Shown: piece by piece, positions 45,430 to 57,410 of the stretch
Numbering within the stretch: the first letter of the stretch is position 1
Layout of the letters: each line of letters begins with the position of its first letter
DNA from: Molanna angustata
Taxonomy: Eukaryota; Arthropoda; Insecta; Trichoptera; Molannidae
Length of the DNA: 64,000 bases
Assembly: GCA_963576475.1 (NCBI GenBank)
Contig: OY754980.1
Span: forward strand, 26,367,486-26,431,485
Direction of reading: 5' to 3'
Program-made: the position numbers and the translations under genes
The notes under the pieces: model-generated
Database searches by the model: none
Seen by the model: only the letters and a program-made list of their open reading frames with translations
Told to the model about the DNA's origin: nothing

Positions 45430-46985
45430 AAAAATATCCGCTATTGCAACTACTACAATAATCTTAGCCATCAACCTGATATATTCAATATTTATTTATT
45501 TGACGTCTAGTAATGGATTTTTGCATAAATATAGTAAAAAAAGGACCAGGTGAAATACAAAAATAAAATTAAACAAGATTAAAATTAAAATAGGTCACAA
45601 CTATCGGTTCAACATCTAGAATCGACTTCATTTTAGAAATATAATAAAAATCAAGCATACACATAATGTGAACAACCAACTCCTTATTTCATCCCCAGTT
45701 TTTTGGCATCTCCAACGTTTATCTATAAAGTTGTTGAGTTTTTAAATAAAATTAGAAATAAACATTAATGCGTAGTTAATTCATTGTTCATATGCCATAG
45801 GAAAGCATTGAAATTAGGACAAATTTTATCGCTTTGTGGTAAAAATAAACATTATGAACCGATCAAATTAAAATCGTAATAAATATTTATATTCATTAAC
45901 TATATCCCACGGTCTGTCAATATTGTGTTATAATATACATTGCAAAATAACAGTGATATTAACGTTTTGATTATAATATTAAAATATATCGATATATTTA
46001 CTAAATGTTATGCAATATTCGCGTTCAAATATTATTTAATTATGCGTGACTTCATATAATATATATATTTTCCCGAAACGAATTTTACAATTTTCTTTCT
46101 CACAATATATTATGTAGATGTCGTCCATGTCATGTTATATAGTTTATTGCGTCCTAGAAAACGATATTTTTAATGCAAATTTCGACGCGATTTGCATATT
46201 TGTCGTAATAATTTTCGCGGGACATCGCAATTTAAATATATTACGACATAACGTCGCATTATAATTAGAGACAAATTTTAAGTTTCCACGGAAACTGTAT
46301 GACGGATTGGACATGCCAGATTACAGACTCCAATAATCAACTTTAGGACAAGAAATATTCTTTACCTATCAAGTTTCTAATATAATATGATCCATTTGAT
46401 ATATTTTCTGTTGGTCTATTGAAAACTATCTTTATCAGAGTTCGACGTACCAACCTATATCCTATTTATCTACAAGGCTTTGCATGACTTGGCACTGTTT
46501 TATTGAATACTTTGCAATAACTTAATCGACTCCCATGACATACTCAATACTATATCACTCCTAATACCAAATAGACATACCTACCCGTTCACAAGAATCA
46601 TTCCACAAATTACCAGTATGCCACACTAATTAGATATTTTTCACCTTCGTTTATAATTCAGCGAGATAGTAATAAGCTTTTCAAACACATAGACATTTTT
46701 GATGAAACTTAACAACATTATCACAAAACTGATAAAGTTTTCTTAAACCCTAATACACAATCCAACAATCCCCTCCTCATTCACTAACTTCCTCATCCAG
46801 AAACACATTTTTTTATATTCATCTATTTATTTTTTTTCTTCGTGTACTAACCTATTATCATAAATCATAATCATTTATTTAAATTGAAGAAAGCATTTTT
46901 GGATCAACTTTCAACCAAATAATGAAATGTAACATACATAACTTAAATATGTAGTTTTCTGAAATGAAATAAATAAAAAAAAAGT
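45430..46985. other. AT-rich region, possibly with a degraded LINE end
   Basis: 46420-46760 reads in places like the end of a LINE (CCGTTCACAAGAATCATTCC then a W/P-rich context), but it is too decayed to assign. The remainder is featureless. Confidence 0.35.
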
Positions 46986-46989
46986 ATTG

Positions 46990-47180
46990 TTACACTTGCA
47001 CCCTGCGCAAGGGACGAGTTTATTGCCGTATGGCAATTTCTTCCAACTAATCAATGTTTCCAGCCCAGAGTAGCAATATTTGGGTGAAGAATGAATTCAA
47101 ATAAATCTGTCCTCTGCTGATTAAACCCAAGATGCCCTCACAAAAGACAAAGTTCCGGCTTACCGGAGTATCGATTGTCT
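46990..47180 (-). mobile_element. tRNA-derived SINE, family B
   Basis: The minus strand shows CCGGAACTTTGTCTTTTG, GAGGGCATCTTGGGTTTAAT, CAGCAGAGGACAG, TCTGGGCTGGAAACATTG, then the LINE-like tail TTAGTTGGAAGAAATTGCC, ATACGGCAATAAACTCG and GCGCAGGGTGCAAG. It is nearly parallel to the copy at 56.7 kb. Confidence 0.8.
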
Positions 47181-47189
47181 AAAAGATTT

Positions 47190-48535
47190 GGACGGAGTCA
47201 ACTAAGCGGCTTGATTTAGTTGCAGTTTCAGTGTAAGTAGAATAAATTTCTTCTTGTCGTACAGTTCATAATATTGACTGCACAAAGTTTTCAGATAAAT
47301 ACTATAGACCACTGTGTGAGTAGTAAGAAATATCTAAATAACTTTTTATTCAATGTTAATAGAGTGAGCTTAGGTTATATGAAGCGGTCCGGAAAGGAAA
47401 AAATAAAACACAGAAACTTTATCAAAACTAGATTAACAATTAGTAAACTTCAGAACGATTTGCTTCTCCAATTTTATTAATCTTGGATTATTTAAAAACG
47501 CCAAGACGTTACCTGAACGAAGAACAGAAAATAGACCGAGAAAAAAAAAACAACAAAAAGATGAGAATACAGAAAACAAAATATGATATTATTGAAACCA
47601 ACGACACGGTGTTATAGGTGAGCTTAATGAATCATTTCTGGGTCAGGAGTGACACAAATAGCTTCCGCAGAATCTTCGTCAAGTTTAAATGAATCCAAAT
47701 CTTCTACACGGGACCCGATGTAAGCTGTTACATGATGGGCGTGCAGCGGAGAAGAAAAGAAGCTCTTAATATTATGACAGCTATTTCCTACACGGCAAGT
47801 CGATGGACCTGTCTGCGCTATCATCCCGTACGTCCATTGGATGAATGGCTCCCAGCGACTAATTGGTGCGTGGCATCGTTCATTCATAAATTTGGAGTCT
47901 AAATTGGATACGAAATGAAAAAAAAACTACATGTTGTTCGAATGTTGGATGGAAAGTGTGTATTGAAGATTGGTTGGAGTTTTGAGTTGAATGCTTAGTT
48001 AATATATACAAAACAAATTAAGTAGCGATTTTTTTATTTACCTTTTCTTGGCTGCAAATGAGTTCATGCATGTCTTCTTAGTTATATTACAGTTACAAAA
48101 TACCTTTAAAATATTTATTAGTCTGTAGGTGGTGGATCAAAAAAATTGAATGATAAAAATAAATCACAGTAAAAAGGATATAAATAATTAATATAAAAAA
48201 ATGAGGACAACCTTTTTTTTAAATATTCTTTGAGTTGAAATAAAACAAGTGAAGTTAAAGAAAAAACAAAAATCGATCTAATGTAGATATAAATAATGCC
48301 CGGATATTATGCAACGTGTATAGCAGTCACAATTCAAGTTCAGAAATACAAAAGTGTTCAATTATATCAAATGAATCAAGCTATAAACAATTTTAACATG
48401 CATTGTCATCGAATATACAAATACTAAAAGTTTCAGACCTCTAAATGGTCTGGAAATTAGTTAAAAATCGAATGTAAAATCCCAGTATAGACAGACAGAC
48501 AAGTGATGTTAAATAAAAGGGTAAGATATTAAAAA
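47190..48535. other. AT-rich region without recognised genes
   Basis: A minus-strand 87-codon frame at 47624-47887 has ordinary amino-acid composition but no recognised family. Confidence 0.4.
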
Positions 48536-48552
48536 AAATATAAACTGTCTAT

Positions 48553-49004
48553 TTTTTAACAGATTTTTAATTATCTCAATAGAGACGAAGTTGGAATATT
48601 TACTGTAGGAGAACCGGGAAATAAAGGCACCTACAGGGCTTACGACCTGTCATCGGCTGGTTTCCGTGATCACTTTATGCGCTTGCGCAACGTTCACCAA
48701 TTATGCCTTTTAATGAGATCCCTATCAATTCAATTTTGAAAGTTCTATATATTGTAATACTGAAATTCTTTTCGCTTGAAAATAAGGAATTTTTACTACA
48801 GCCATCTATGTGTGAAATTATGAACAACATTCTTATTACTTTTTATTTATTTTTGTTGTAACGCCATCTATTGAGAGAATTGTTTTTTTTGTAAATAAAA
48901 TTCGTCTCTATTGAGATAATTAAAAATCTGTTAAAAAATACCTTTGACTCCCGACAGGGAAAAAAATCCAATGTTTGCGCATATGCAATAATAAAAATAT
49001 TCGA
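48553..49004 (-). mobile_element. Foldback element, second copy, 12-bp target-site duplication
   Basis: TAAACTGTCTAT at 48541-48552 and 49005-49016 flanks a 452-bp element. Its right end is the complement of TCGAATATTTTTATTATTG, GCGCAAACATTGGA and CCCTGTCGGGAGTC. Its left end starts TTTTTAACAGATTTTTAATT. The inner 38 bp (AACAGATTTTTAATTATCTC through GAGACGAA) is inverted at both sides. It shows the same asymmetric ends as the 31.5-kb copy. Confidence 0.85.
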
Positions 49005-49665
49005 TAAACTGTCTATATTTTTATAGTTCATGTATGTAATTTGGTTCTCACTAACATAATCAATTCAAAATTAATGTCTAAAATTATCCACGCTGTTTCT
49101 TATAAATAATTCTAGCTGTTAATAATAATATTCATTAAAGGATTCAATTAAAGGCAGGATGGATACAGAAATCACATAGTAACATCCTATCCAGTTACCT
49201 TACAATCGTGGTAATGCATTAAATCAATTCTTGGGAATATTCACTTATCTCGGGAATAAACAAATAATTAATTAGTTTATTGCAAAAATAACTCCATCCG
49301 CTCTTTCATAAATATTTACCAATTATTTTATTTACTACTTTAACTATTGATTTATAATTTGTGTGTGGAATACATGTATGAAACATACTACGTACGCTTC
49401 AACATAATACGCCTTGGGGCTAATGGAGTGGAAACATCCATACGACGCTACTGGCTCTTTCAAATTATATTTTACTTATTAAGATCATAAAATTACAAAG
49501 CATAAAATATGAAAGATATCTGGTTCTCTAGAAGGAGTCTGTTAAGAAGCAACTACCTGTACATTTTTTATAGTTAGTACATTTTATAATTCAAAAATAT
49601 ACAAGTAAAAGGTATTATACATAGGTACCTACTTATTGAAAAAGAGTAGATTGTGGCGAACGCTA

Positions 49666-50250
49666 TACTTCTCATTACCAAGTCACTCCACAAAGTGAGT
49701 GACTTGGTAATGAGAATTTGAATCATATGAGAATTTGAATGCTGAATATTTTCCACAGTTTTGTATGCAAAATTTTCAGCATTTTAATGAAATGAGTTCG
49801 TTAAATTATTTTTAAATCAAATTATTTACATTCGCGTTTGCAATAAATTTAAATAGAACTTAAAAATATTTTTTTTCCTAATTCTAGTGGATTATGGAGT
49901 TCTATCATGAAGTAAAAAAACAAATATTTTGTTATGAAAACTTTTAATTTTCCTGAAATGGGAGTCACTTTGACAATTGAGAAGTACTATTCGGATATCC
50001 TTCAAAATCTAAATGGGTCTAAGCGAGTACTAGATATACAAATTTGCAAAATCGAATGATTGCTTTAATCTATAACCGCGCCTTACATAGTACCTAGAAC
50101 ATAGTACACAGCACACACACAGATACATTGTGATGAAACTTTCAGAATACAATCTCAGCATGGTGCTAGTTGATAGTGTGCAAAAAAAAAGATCCTTAAA
50201 AATGCGAATCCTTAACATCCCACTATATCCCCTAGGGGTAGTAAGGAGTA
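49666..50250. mobile_element. TIR element, copy 2 (585 bp)
   Basis: The ends are TACTTCTCATT and AGTAAGGAGTA. Its interior matches copy 1 at 18492-19139 but lacks the hairpin block found there. A hairpin ACCAAGTCACT/AGTGACTTGGT lies just inside the left end. Confidence 0.6.
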
Positions 50251-50254
50251 AAAA

Positions 50255-52590
50255 TATATAAGTATATTGTTGAAATATTTATTTAATTTTAAATTGTACC
50301 TATATATATTTTTTTGAATTACACCAATATTTCATAAAAATTTTGGATTTGGAATAAATAAAAATATAATAAATTATAATATTTCGGTGAGTTTAAAAGT
50401 AAACTGTTATCTTAAATTATAGTAATCTATCAATGCAAGAATTTAATGATATTCAATTCGCTCCTTCAATTTCGTCCTTTAATTCGCTCTTTCCTTTCTG
50501 TCTTGGATTTGTTTTACTTAAATATTTTACAGATCAAGTAAAGTTACATTGATATGACATTTAAAAATTGGATTATAATATACCATTGCTAATATGTCAA
50601 TAATCACTGGATAAGTTTTTTTTTTTAATTTGTAAGTGCTTTTAAAAAGGAAATAAAACGAGAAGTAGACAACAACTAAAACAACAGACAAGGATAAGAA
50701 ACAAATATTACAAAAGTAGTGTCACGTTTTAAATTAATCGAAACTTGCAGTTAATAAATTTGACAGGATGATAGCTTTGCAACTTGGGTATAAAAAGTTA
50801 TTGAAAAATCCCAAACGAATGGGAATTAAAGACGACTTTAGTCCGGTACAAAAAATATATTTAATCATCAACATCACGAGAGGAGATACGAAAAAAAAAA
50901 GAGAATTTAACTCATTATCTAATACACGTTTAGTTCTACATCATTGGATAAAACTACCGTTCTAACATCGGCCTGAAATATCTATCAATTGACGAGGCAA
51001 TCTACACAATACACACACAGATGAACGGGTCCACTTACACAGCCGTGGATATCGTGTGCACAGAACTAAGCACTCGTAAAAGTGGATGAAACGAGCCAGA
51101 AACTAACATACACACGTACAAATTTCCATCCATCTAATCCGATATTAACACACACATGCAAGACGCATTCATAAACCTAAGCTGACGCCGTAGCAGATAC
51201 AAACACATACAACAAAAAACTACATCGGATAAAGCTAGATTGAGACGGCGTGGAAGAAAATCACGACGAGCTTAGAGACACTTGGAAGAAAATCCTAGTC
51301 GATTCGCTAGTAATTATTTGCTCCATCGTATCAACAGGGATATGTGGAGAGATGGAATGCTTGTTGCAAACCAATCCTAGGAATTTAACCACGAAGAAGA
51401 TCTATAACTTAGTACCTATAGAGAGGCTATAGAATGTTCGAATTCGACATGTGTTTGAACTCGAGAAGTTCTAAGAAGAAAACCCCATTGAAGAAAACCC
51501 CATTGAAGAAAACCCCACAACTATGATCCTCATTAGAAAAAAAAAACGTTAATCTACCTTCAAATGATTTCATATTATGGTCTTAATACAATAAAAACAC
51601 ACCACATATCTACTTACACACACTCGTTCACAATTCACGAATCCCTATTGTGGAATTAATATCCTGACATTTGTCAGAAAAGCTCTTAGCTTGGCTGTAT
51701 TCAAAAAGCACCTGAAGCATCACAACATTTCCATTGAACCCTAACTCCGCGGTATTGTTTCATCAATCCTAATCAAAAAAAAAATAAAAGGTCCAAAGTA
51801 ATCCAAGTAATGTAAATATTTACTGTCTTTATAAATCTCTATTTTTCTGTAAGTATTTACTTTTTTCCTTGTCTAGCAAGAATTTCCTAAAGGCATCAAG
51901 TCTGTCATATTGTGTTAAATTTTATTCCACAATATTTATAGTATACCTACAGAAAGCAATATAAAGAATTTTCCTAATGCAATGTTGATACCATTTGATA
52001 TTTTGATTTTTTATTTTATTTCTAAGCCTGATACACTGCATGGTATTGTTACACATCTATTGAGTTCTGATCTATATTTTAAGCTGTTGTAAAATGAAAT
52101 GAAAACTCGGCTCAGCTGTTAACAATACAACATTTGATACAACGTTTTCTTGATACAAGTTTGTATTAAGAAAATGGTCGGAAGATATTTTTACTCTCCA
52201 CACTATGGAATAGGGGAGAGTCATGATTTCGCAAAATTTAAGCGTATTTTTTTTACATCAATTTCTCAATGGGTATCATGTAGAGAATGCACACTATGAG
52301 TTTCGTCGTGATGTGTTTGTGTGTATGGCGTATACGCTGGACGCCGTACGCCGTAGCATTTATTTTAATTAATTTTATAAATATCATTTCTTGGACTTGG
52401 ATTAACAACTGTGAAACTGAGAGCACACACTAATATATAGTTTTAAAGTAAATCTTCATGATGAATATACTAAAAATGTTTTATAAAATGATGATCATTT
52501 TTTATGTAAAATCACTTTTTACATAGTGGTTACATATTGTCTGACGCTGCAACGACTTCTCGTCCGGTAGTGATACAACACGCGATGCTA
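50255..52590. other. AT-rich region with LINE-tail scrap
   Basis: 51640-51930 reads like a LINE end (VRKALSLAVFKKHLKHHNIS) followed by GTCTAGCAAGAATTTCC and AAAGGCATCAAGTCTGTC, a decayed ATTGCC-type tail. A CA run is at 52598-52622. The rest is unassigned. Confidence 0.4.
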
Positions 52591-53055
52591 GTATAGGAGT
52601 TACACACACACACACACGCGCACATATTACATTCATAAAGATTTTATGAATGAACTCTGGATAGCCAACCGGTTGTAGGTTGTAAAGCTGCTGGCTTGGG
52701 AGTAATCGTGTATATAATAACAAATGGAATGATTATTATAGGAAGGTGTCAAACAAGTTGGTCTTGTAGTGGACCGGAGTTCTATTATAGCGGATCGGAC
52801 ACTCAGTCAAACCGTGCGATGATGGATAGTGGACGATACGAAACACGACTAGCAGGTTCGTTATTTCGCAATTGAAGCATGAAATTTAATTAAATAAACG
52901 AACATAAGACAAGAGACAGAACGATAGTACAATATTTGGGAAGACTTGATATTTTGCAATTCACCAATCAATGTTTAAACACCAAAAATGATACTTGGGA
53001 ACGTGTCGTTCAAAAATTTAATGCATAACGGTCGAATCACTATCACTAGTAAGTG

Positions 53056-53286
53056 AATAAGGAAATTCAGAAACCCCATAAGTCATTTTTTTTTAAATGA
53101 TATATTACAGAAACCTCATTAGTCAGTGACTTATGGGGTTTCTCTTATACACGCGATTTTTAACTTGACGTTGTTCTCTCGATACTTGAGACTGGCTTAT
53201 GTGAGATTATCTTAGAATAACATAAAAACTTAAATATCCCATTTTTGAAAAAAAAACTTACTTTGGGGTTTCTGAATTTCCTTATT
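53056..53286. mobile_element. MITE with 22-bp perfect TIRs
   Basis: AATAAGGAAATTCAGAAACC plus two C residues (53056-53077) is exactly mirrored at 53265-53286. ACCCCATAAGTCA is inverted again at about 53134-53147. The element is 231 bp, has no coding capacity, and its superfamily is not assigned. Confidence 0.75.
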
Positions 53287-53722
53287 CAAATATAATACGG
53301 ACCTGTTAGACGTTGTTATATACATCGAGAATATTATAAATATTTTTTGTGAATACCTAATATATTATATTTAATAAATCATAGTAATTCGAATTCGTAG
53401 AGCGCTGATTACTGAATTTTATGTTATTTATTTATCAAGGAAACATATTGTAATGGTCAAAATTCAAATAAATCAGCAAATAAACCAGCAATGTTCCCAT
53501 AAATGGTTAACAATAAGTTACTTAATAACAAAACATTAGTTATAACAAAAGGAAAAATAAACAAGAGTGATTTTAAACAGAAAAAAGCAACAGTGAAATA
53601 AAAATCGGTTAATATGTACCCACACATAAATTCACACAACAAAACAAGTTTACTTTTAAAAGCTGCAAGATTGTTATTTAGAATATCGATTGAAGATTTT
53701 TCGATAGAATTATACAATTTCC

Positions 53723-53911
53723 TTATACGTTGCTATAACTTTGTGGCACATTTTAAATATTTTCGCAAATTGAAATTTGGTACAAATATATTTTTTTACA
53801 AGTCTGTCCTGAGGAGGGAACGGTCAGCTCCGAAAACCGGTTGGACACCAAGTATTCACAGTGGTTAAAACAAAAAAATATATTTGTACCAAATTTCAAT
53901 TTGCGAAAATA
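53723..53911 (+). mobile_element. Small foldback module with hammerhead-like core and 12-bp direct repeats
   Basis: TATACAATTTCC at 53711-53722 and 53912-53923 flanks 189 bp. Inverted arms (53758-53798 and 53873-53912, CGCAAATTGAAATTTGGTAC) enclose CTGAGGA (53809-53815), GGGAACGGTCAGCTCC, GAAAACCGG (from 53832) and a tail AAGTATTCACAGTGG. GTGGCACATTTT near the left end is shared, inverted, with the 35.8-kb module. Confidence 0.7.
53809..53866 (+). ncRNA. Hammerhead-like motif plus conserved tail
   Basis: CTGAGGA directly followed by a G-rich/CTCC weak stem and GAAA is the best core spacing of the set. Stem III could be ACCGGTT with nearby bases. No stem I was identified. Confidence 0.4.
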
Positions 53912-54477
53912 TATACAATTTCCAACTACGTCTGACAAAAGAGTTTTGCACACAATTAGTGTTCTTCATTCAATGTGTAAATCTTTTATTTAAATAAGGG
54001 TTTTATTAAACATTTGTATTTTTTTTCTAAATTCAAATGGATGCCCACGATAAACGAATTGAATGCTAAGATCAAAGAAAGACGTCAGTAGGTACATTAT
54101 GTAAGTAGTTACATAGGAATGTCAAGATAAAGACAGTATCTGTATACGTAATATTTTGAAACTAATGAATTTCTCAGGTATCAATTAAGACGTTGTTAAG
54201 ATTTACAAATTATCCAATCCTAATCGATATTATAATTAACTTAAGTTGTGAGAATCGTTCGCTTTATCTACAAATACGGTGGTTCTCAAACGATAAAAAC
54301 GTTGCCTTAGAAATATTTGTTTATTAATTTTAAACAAATGAAATTGAATTTTGTAACAAATTTAAATCAGCAGGGCTAGACCAGTTCCATGGCATTTCAT
54401 ATCGTGGTAGAAACCCACGTTGTAAACCTATGTAGGAAGAGTATTCTATATAGAAAATTTTAAAAATTGAAATTCAC

Positions 54478-54525
54478 AATTGAGGGTTTTCATTCCGCAG
54501 TATGACCGGACTTGCCCCCTAGATA
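54478..54525. mobile_element. Partial MITE related to 19831-20023
   Basis: The complement reads GGGGGCAAGTCCGGTCATAC, GGAATGAAAACCCTCA, matching one TIR of the earlier MITE. Confidence 0.5.
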
Positions 54526-54629
54526 TGATTAAATATATGCCATTCATAAATCTTGGAGAGTATTTATAATTATATAATTTTCGTGATTAACTTTTACCAA
54601 ATTCAACATGACTGTTCCATTGCATAATT

Positions 54630-55320
54630 AAGATCAAAACCAGGCTTACAAGACCAAGACGTCTGCGCACGTCAGCGATTGCTCTTGTCTACAGCGCTGC
54701 GGAATATTGCTCACCAGTATGGGCACGAAGCGCGCATTGTAGAATCCTTGATACTGAGCGGAGTAAAACTATGAGGACAATTACGGGATGTGTGAGATCT
54801 ACCCCACTCCTGTGGCTTCCAGTACTTTCAAGCATAGACCCTCCCGAACTGCGCAGAAAGCAGGCCTCAGCCAGAGAACTTGTAAAGATTAGCAGAAACC
54901 CTGAAATCCCAGCTTTCCAGGATATCTTCCAGCCTCCAAGACAGCGTTTGCTGTTCAGAAAACCCATTTGGTCAGAAGACCTGACAAACTTCGATCTGCC
55001 TAGTGCATGGAGAGAGAGGTGGAAAGATGCAGATAATAAAAATATCATTCAAGATCCCACCTTGAAGGTCCCGCGCTTTCCCGTAAAGTCTGGGTCCAGC
55101 AAAACAGAATCCGCACAGGACAGGGGCGCTGCAATCACCTCATGTGGAAATGGGGCAAAAGAGATTCTCCAGAGTGTGACTGTGGAGCAACTAACCAGAC
55201 TGTCCAACATCTAGTAGAGGAGTGCCTGACGAGGAGATATCCGGGGGGATGGATGGATATCCACGATGCAACCCCGGAGGCCGTAAACTGGCTGACTGGA
55301 TGGGAACCGGGACTTTGAAT
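54630..55320 (+). pseudogene. LINE ORF2 C-terminal region with zinc-knuckle-like motif, one frameshift
   Basis: The plus strand encodes LRTSAIALVYSAAEYCSPVW, ARSAHCRILDTE, MRTITGCVRSTPLLWLPVLS, PPELRRKQASARE and LPSAWRERW. A frameshift near 55085-55095 moves to RTGQGRCNHLMWKWGKRD, SPECDCGATNQTVQHLVEEC and PEAVNWLTGW. The first part is the region after the reverse transcriptase. The second has the RTG-GR...KWG and CXC...H...C signature common at the end of many animal LINEs. The polymerase core is absent. The minus-strand remnant at 22.7-23.1 kb is of the same type. Confidence 0.8.
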
Positions 55321-55984
55321 AGCCGAAATATGACGCAGCCAATGGCGTAGAGAAGCATATGTATGTCAATGCCAAACAAAAGGTAAAGTAAGTAGTATAT
55401 AGGTACTTGCTCTTATAACACCATAAGAGAGATTCACTGGAGTGATCACCAATGTTGTGGGGACCCAACAGGCGCAAGAGGGAACTCGAAGAAGAAACAC
55501 CACAGATTAAGAAACACAGGTTTATGAGATCAACTCGTATCTTCTTAGTGACATATAAACACATACGTAATGGGTGATTTGCATAAATTAAAGGTAACCA
55601 ACCAAATGAATCTTATGCATATTCATAAAATCAAAACGAGGTATATTTAAATTTTAAATCTACGATGTCAAAAGATCCTAATCCTTTTCCCATAATGAAA
55701 TTCCGCAATTAACTTAAAATACCTGGCGACTATTCGCGAAACTAATTTATTTTTAAACACCAGATTTATTTTATGCTCAATATAATTTATAGTGATTATA
55801 TAATCTCTAATCTACGTGTCAATTTCTTTTTGACCGCCGCTAATGTCCTTTTTAACAAAAGATATATTATTTTTGCTGGCTTAATTATTTTATTTTAATA
55901 TAAACATTAATTTATTATCAAATATACACACAGGTAGGTACAATAATTTGCACAATTTCTTCCAACCAACCCAAGCAACGTGAA

Positions 55985-56404
55985 ATAAATTTAGTATACA
56001 TACATACCATCACGCCATGTTCGTCACGGAGTAGGAAGAGAGAATTGAAAGCCACATTTTTATATCTTGACACACATTATCGCCTCATCGACATTCATAA
56101 ATACATACCATCACGCCATGTCCCTCGCAAGGTAGGCAGAGAGAACCGAACGCCACATTTTTCTATCTTGACACACATTCATCGCCTCATCAACATTAAT
56201 ACATCGTCTTATACATGTTCGTCTGTTGTTCACGCTTCTTACACCTCCATCTTTAAGAATATCGTTTTCATGGTCGTGACATCCTTTTCTTGGGCGCCCC
56301 CGACCCCTTATTCCATTCCTGTCAGATTTGTATATTTTCTTCGTAAGGCTTTCTTCATTCATTCTACTCAAGTGGCCAAACCATCTCAATGTGTTGACTT
56401 TCAA
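55985..56404 (-). pseudogene. LINE C-terminal fragment and duplicated 3' UTR
   Basis: The minus strand (56404-56111) reads MKVNTLRWFGHLSRMNEESL, TKKIYKSDRNGIRGRGRPRK, and ends NVCQDRKMWRSVLSAYLARD. This is a LINE ORF2 C-terminus (LRWFGH--RM...GRGRPRK-W). The 3' UTR (GCGTGATGGTATGTATGTAT) and the end of the coding part are repeated once more at 55990-56100, a partial tandem duplication. Confidence 0.75.
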
Positions 56405-56659
56405 ATTTGGTATAATATATTTTATTTTACGCAGCTTCGATATATTGTTTTATAAAATAAGGAAAACAACAATAAAATAACACATATCTACCATGAAAAA
56501 AACCACAGGAAGTTGCAAAGATAATAAAAGTTACTAGTAGCTGTAATGAGTATAATATAATTATAATCACGAGTTAAAAAATGATAATCACAGCAGCATC
56601 TCATCAAATCAAAGACTTTAAATCCATTAATTATATTGTGATGACAATATTATAATTGA

Positions 56660-56850
56660 TATTATAGTTGGTAAGCCGTTCGGTTTCTGTGCGGGCGTCC
56701 TGGGTGCGATTTCCAGCAGAGGAGAAATGTATTTAAATTCATTTCTCACGCAAATATTGCTTCTCTGGGCTGGAAACACTGGTTAGTTGGCAGAAATTGC
56801 CTTACGGCAGTAAACTCGCTGCTTGCGCAGGGTGCAAGGAAATGTTGATT
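56660..56850 (+). mobile_element. tRNA-derived SINE, family B
   Basis: GTTGGTAAGCCGTTCGG, TTCTGTGCGGGCGTCCTGGG, a decayed B box, CAGCAGAGGAGAAATG, TCTCACGCAAATATTGC, then GGTTAGTTGGCAGAAATTGC, TTACGGCAGTAAACTCGC and GCGCAGGGTGCAAGG. Confidence 0.85.
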
Positions 56851-57019
56851 ATTATTATTATTATAATGCCTCGTGGACAAGAGTCTATAGTCACAAGATG
56901 TCCCAAACAACCCCGAAGAAAATAACGTCACAAGTCAAAAAACCTCAGCAGCTTTCAATATGTCGATTGAGACGGCTTCTAATTTGTGGAATTCCACAAT
57001 AACTGGAAAAAATATAAAC

Positions 57020-57120
57020 GCATATTATTCCACAAAGTATTTATTTTGTCTATCCACGACCGTTTCGGCTAATAAGGCCATAATCAACTTGTTGATTATA
57101 TGTAATATGTTGGAATAATG
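57020..57120 (-). mobile_element. Hammerhead-like module, small foldback
   Basis: The minus strand reads TTGATTATGGCCTTATTAGC, CGAAACGGTCGTGG, then GACAAAATAAATACTTTGTG and GAATAATATG. TATTATTCCA and TGGAATAAT are inverted at the two ends. The GGC...GCC stem, GAAAC and AAATACTTTGTGG tail match the rest of the family. Confidence 0.55.
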
Positions 57121-57157
57121 TGTGTACCTATATATTTTTTTCTAATTATTCAAAAAA

Positions 57158-57370
57158 TCTTCGGACAGTTTTGTATCATGTCGTATTATATTATAGTTCA
57201 ATGTCGTATTATATTATAGTTCAATGTCGTATTATATTATAGTTTAAAAATCTTCGGACAGTTTTGTATCATGTCGTATTATATTATAGTTCAATGTCGT
57301 ATTATATTATAGTTTAAAAATCTTCGGACAGTTTTGTATCATGTCGTATTATATTATAGTTCAATGCAAC
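57158..57370. repeat. Nested tandem repeat (23-bp units within 70/93-bp units)
   Basis: TCTTCGGACAGTTTTGTATC recurs with starts 93 and 70 bp apart. Each is followed by three, two and one or so copies of ATGTCGTATTATATTATAGT plus three bases. The length difference equals one 23-bp unit. Confidence 0.9.
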
Positions 57371-57410
57371 ATGTACCTAACTTTGTTAGTTAGGAATTGC
57401 CTAATCAAAA

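Noticed and set aside
47624..47887. 87-residue minus-strand protein
   Set aside because: Normal composition but no recognisable motif, splice context or polyadenylation signal; kept only as an unassigned frame in the region note.
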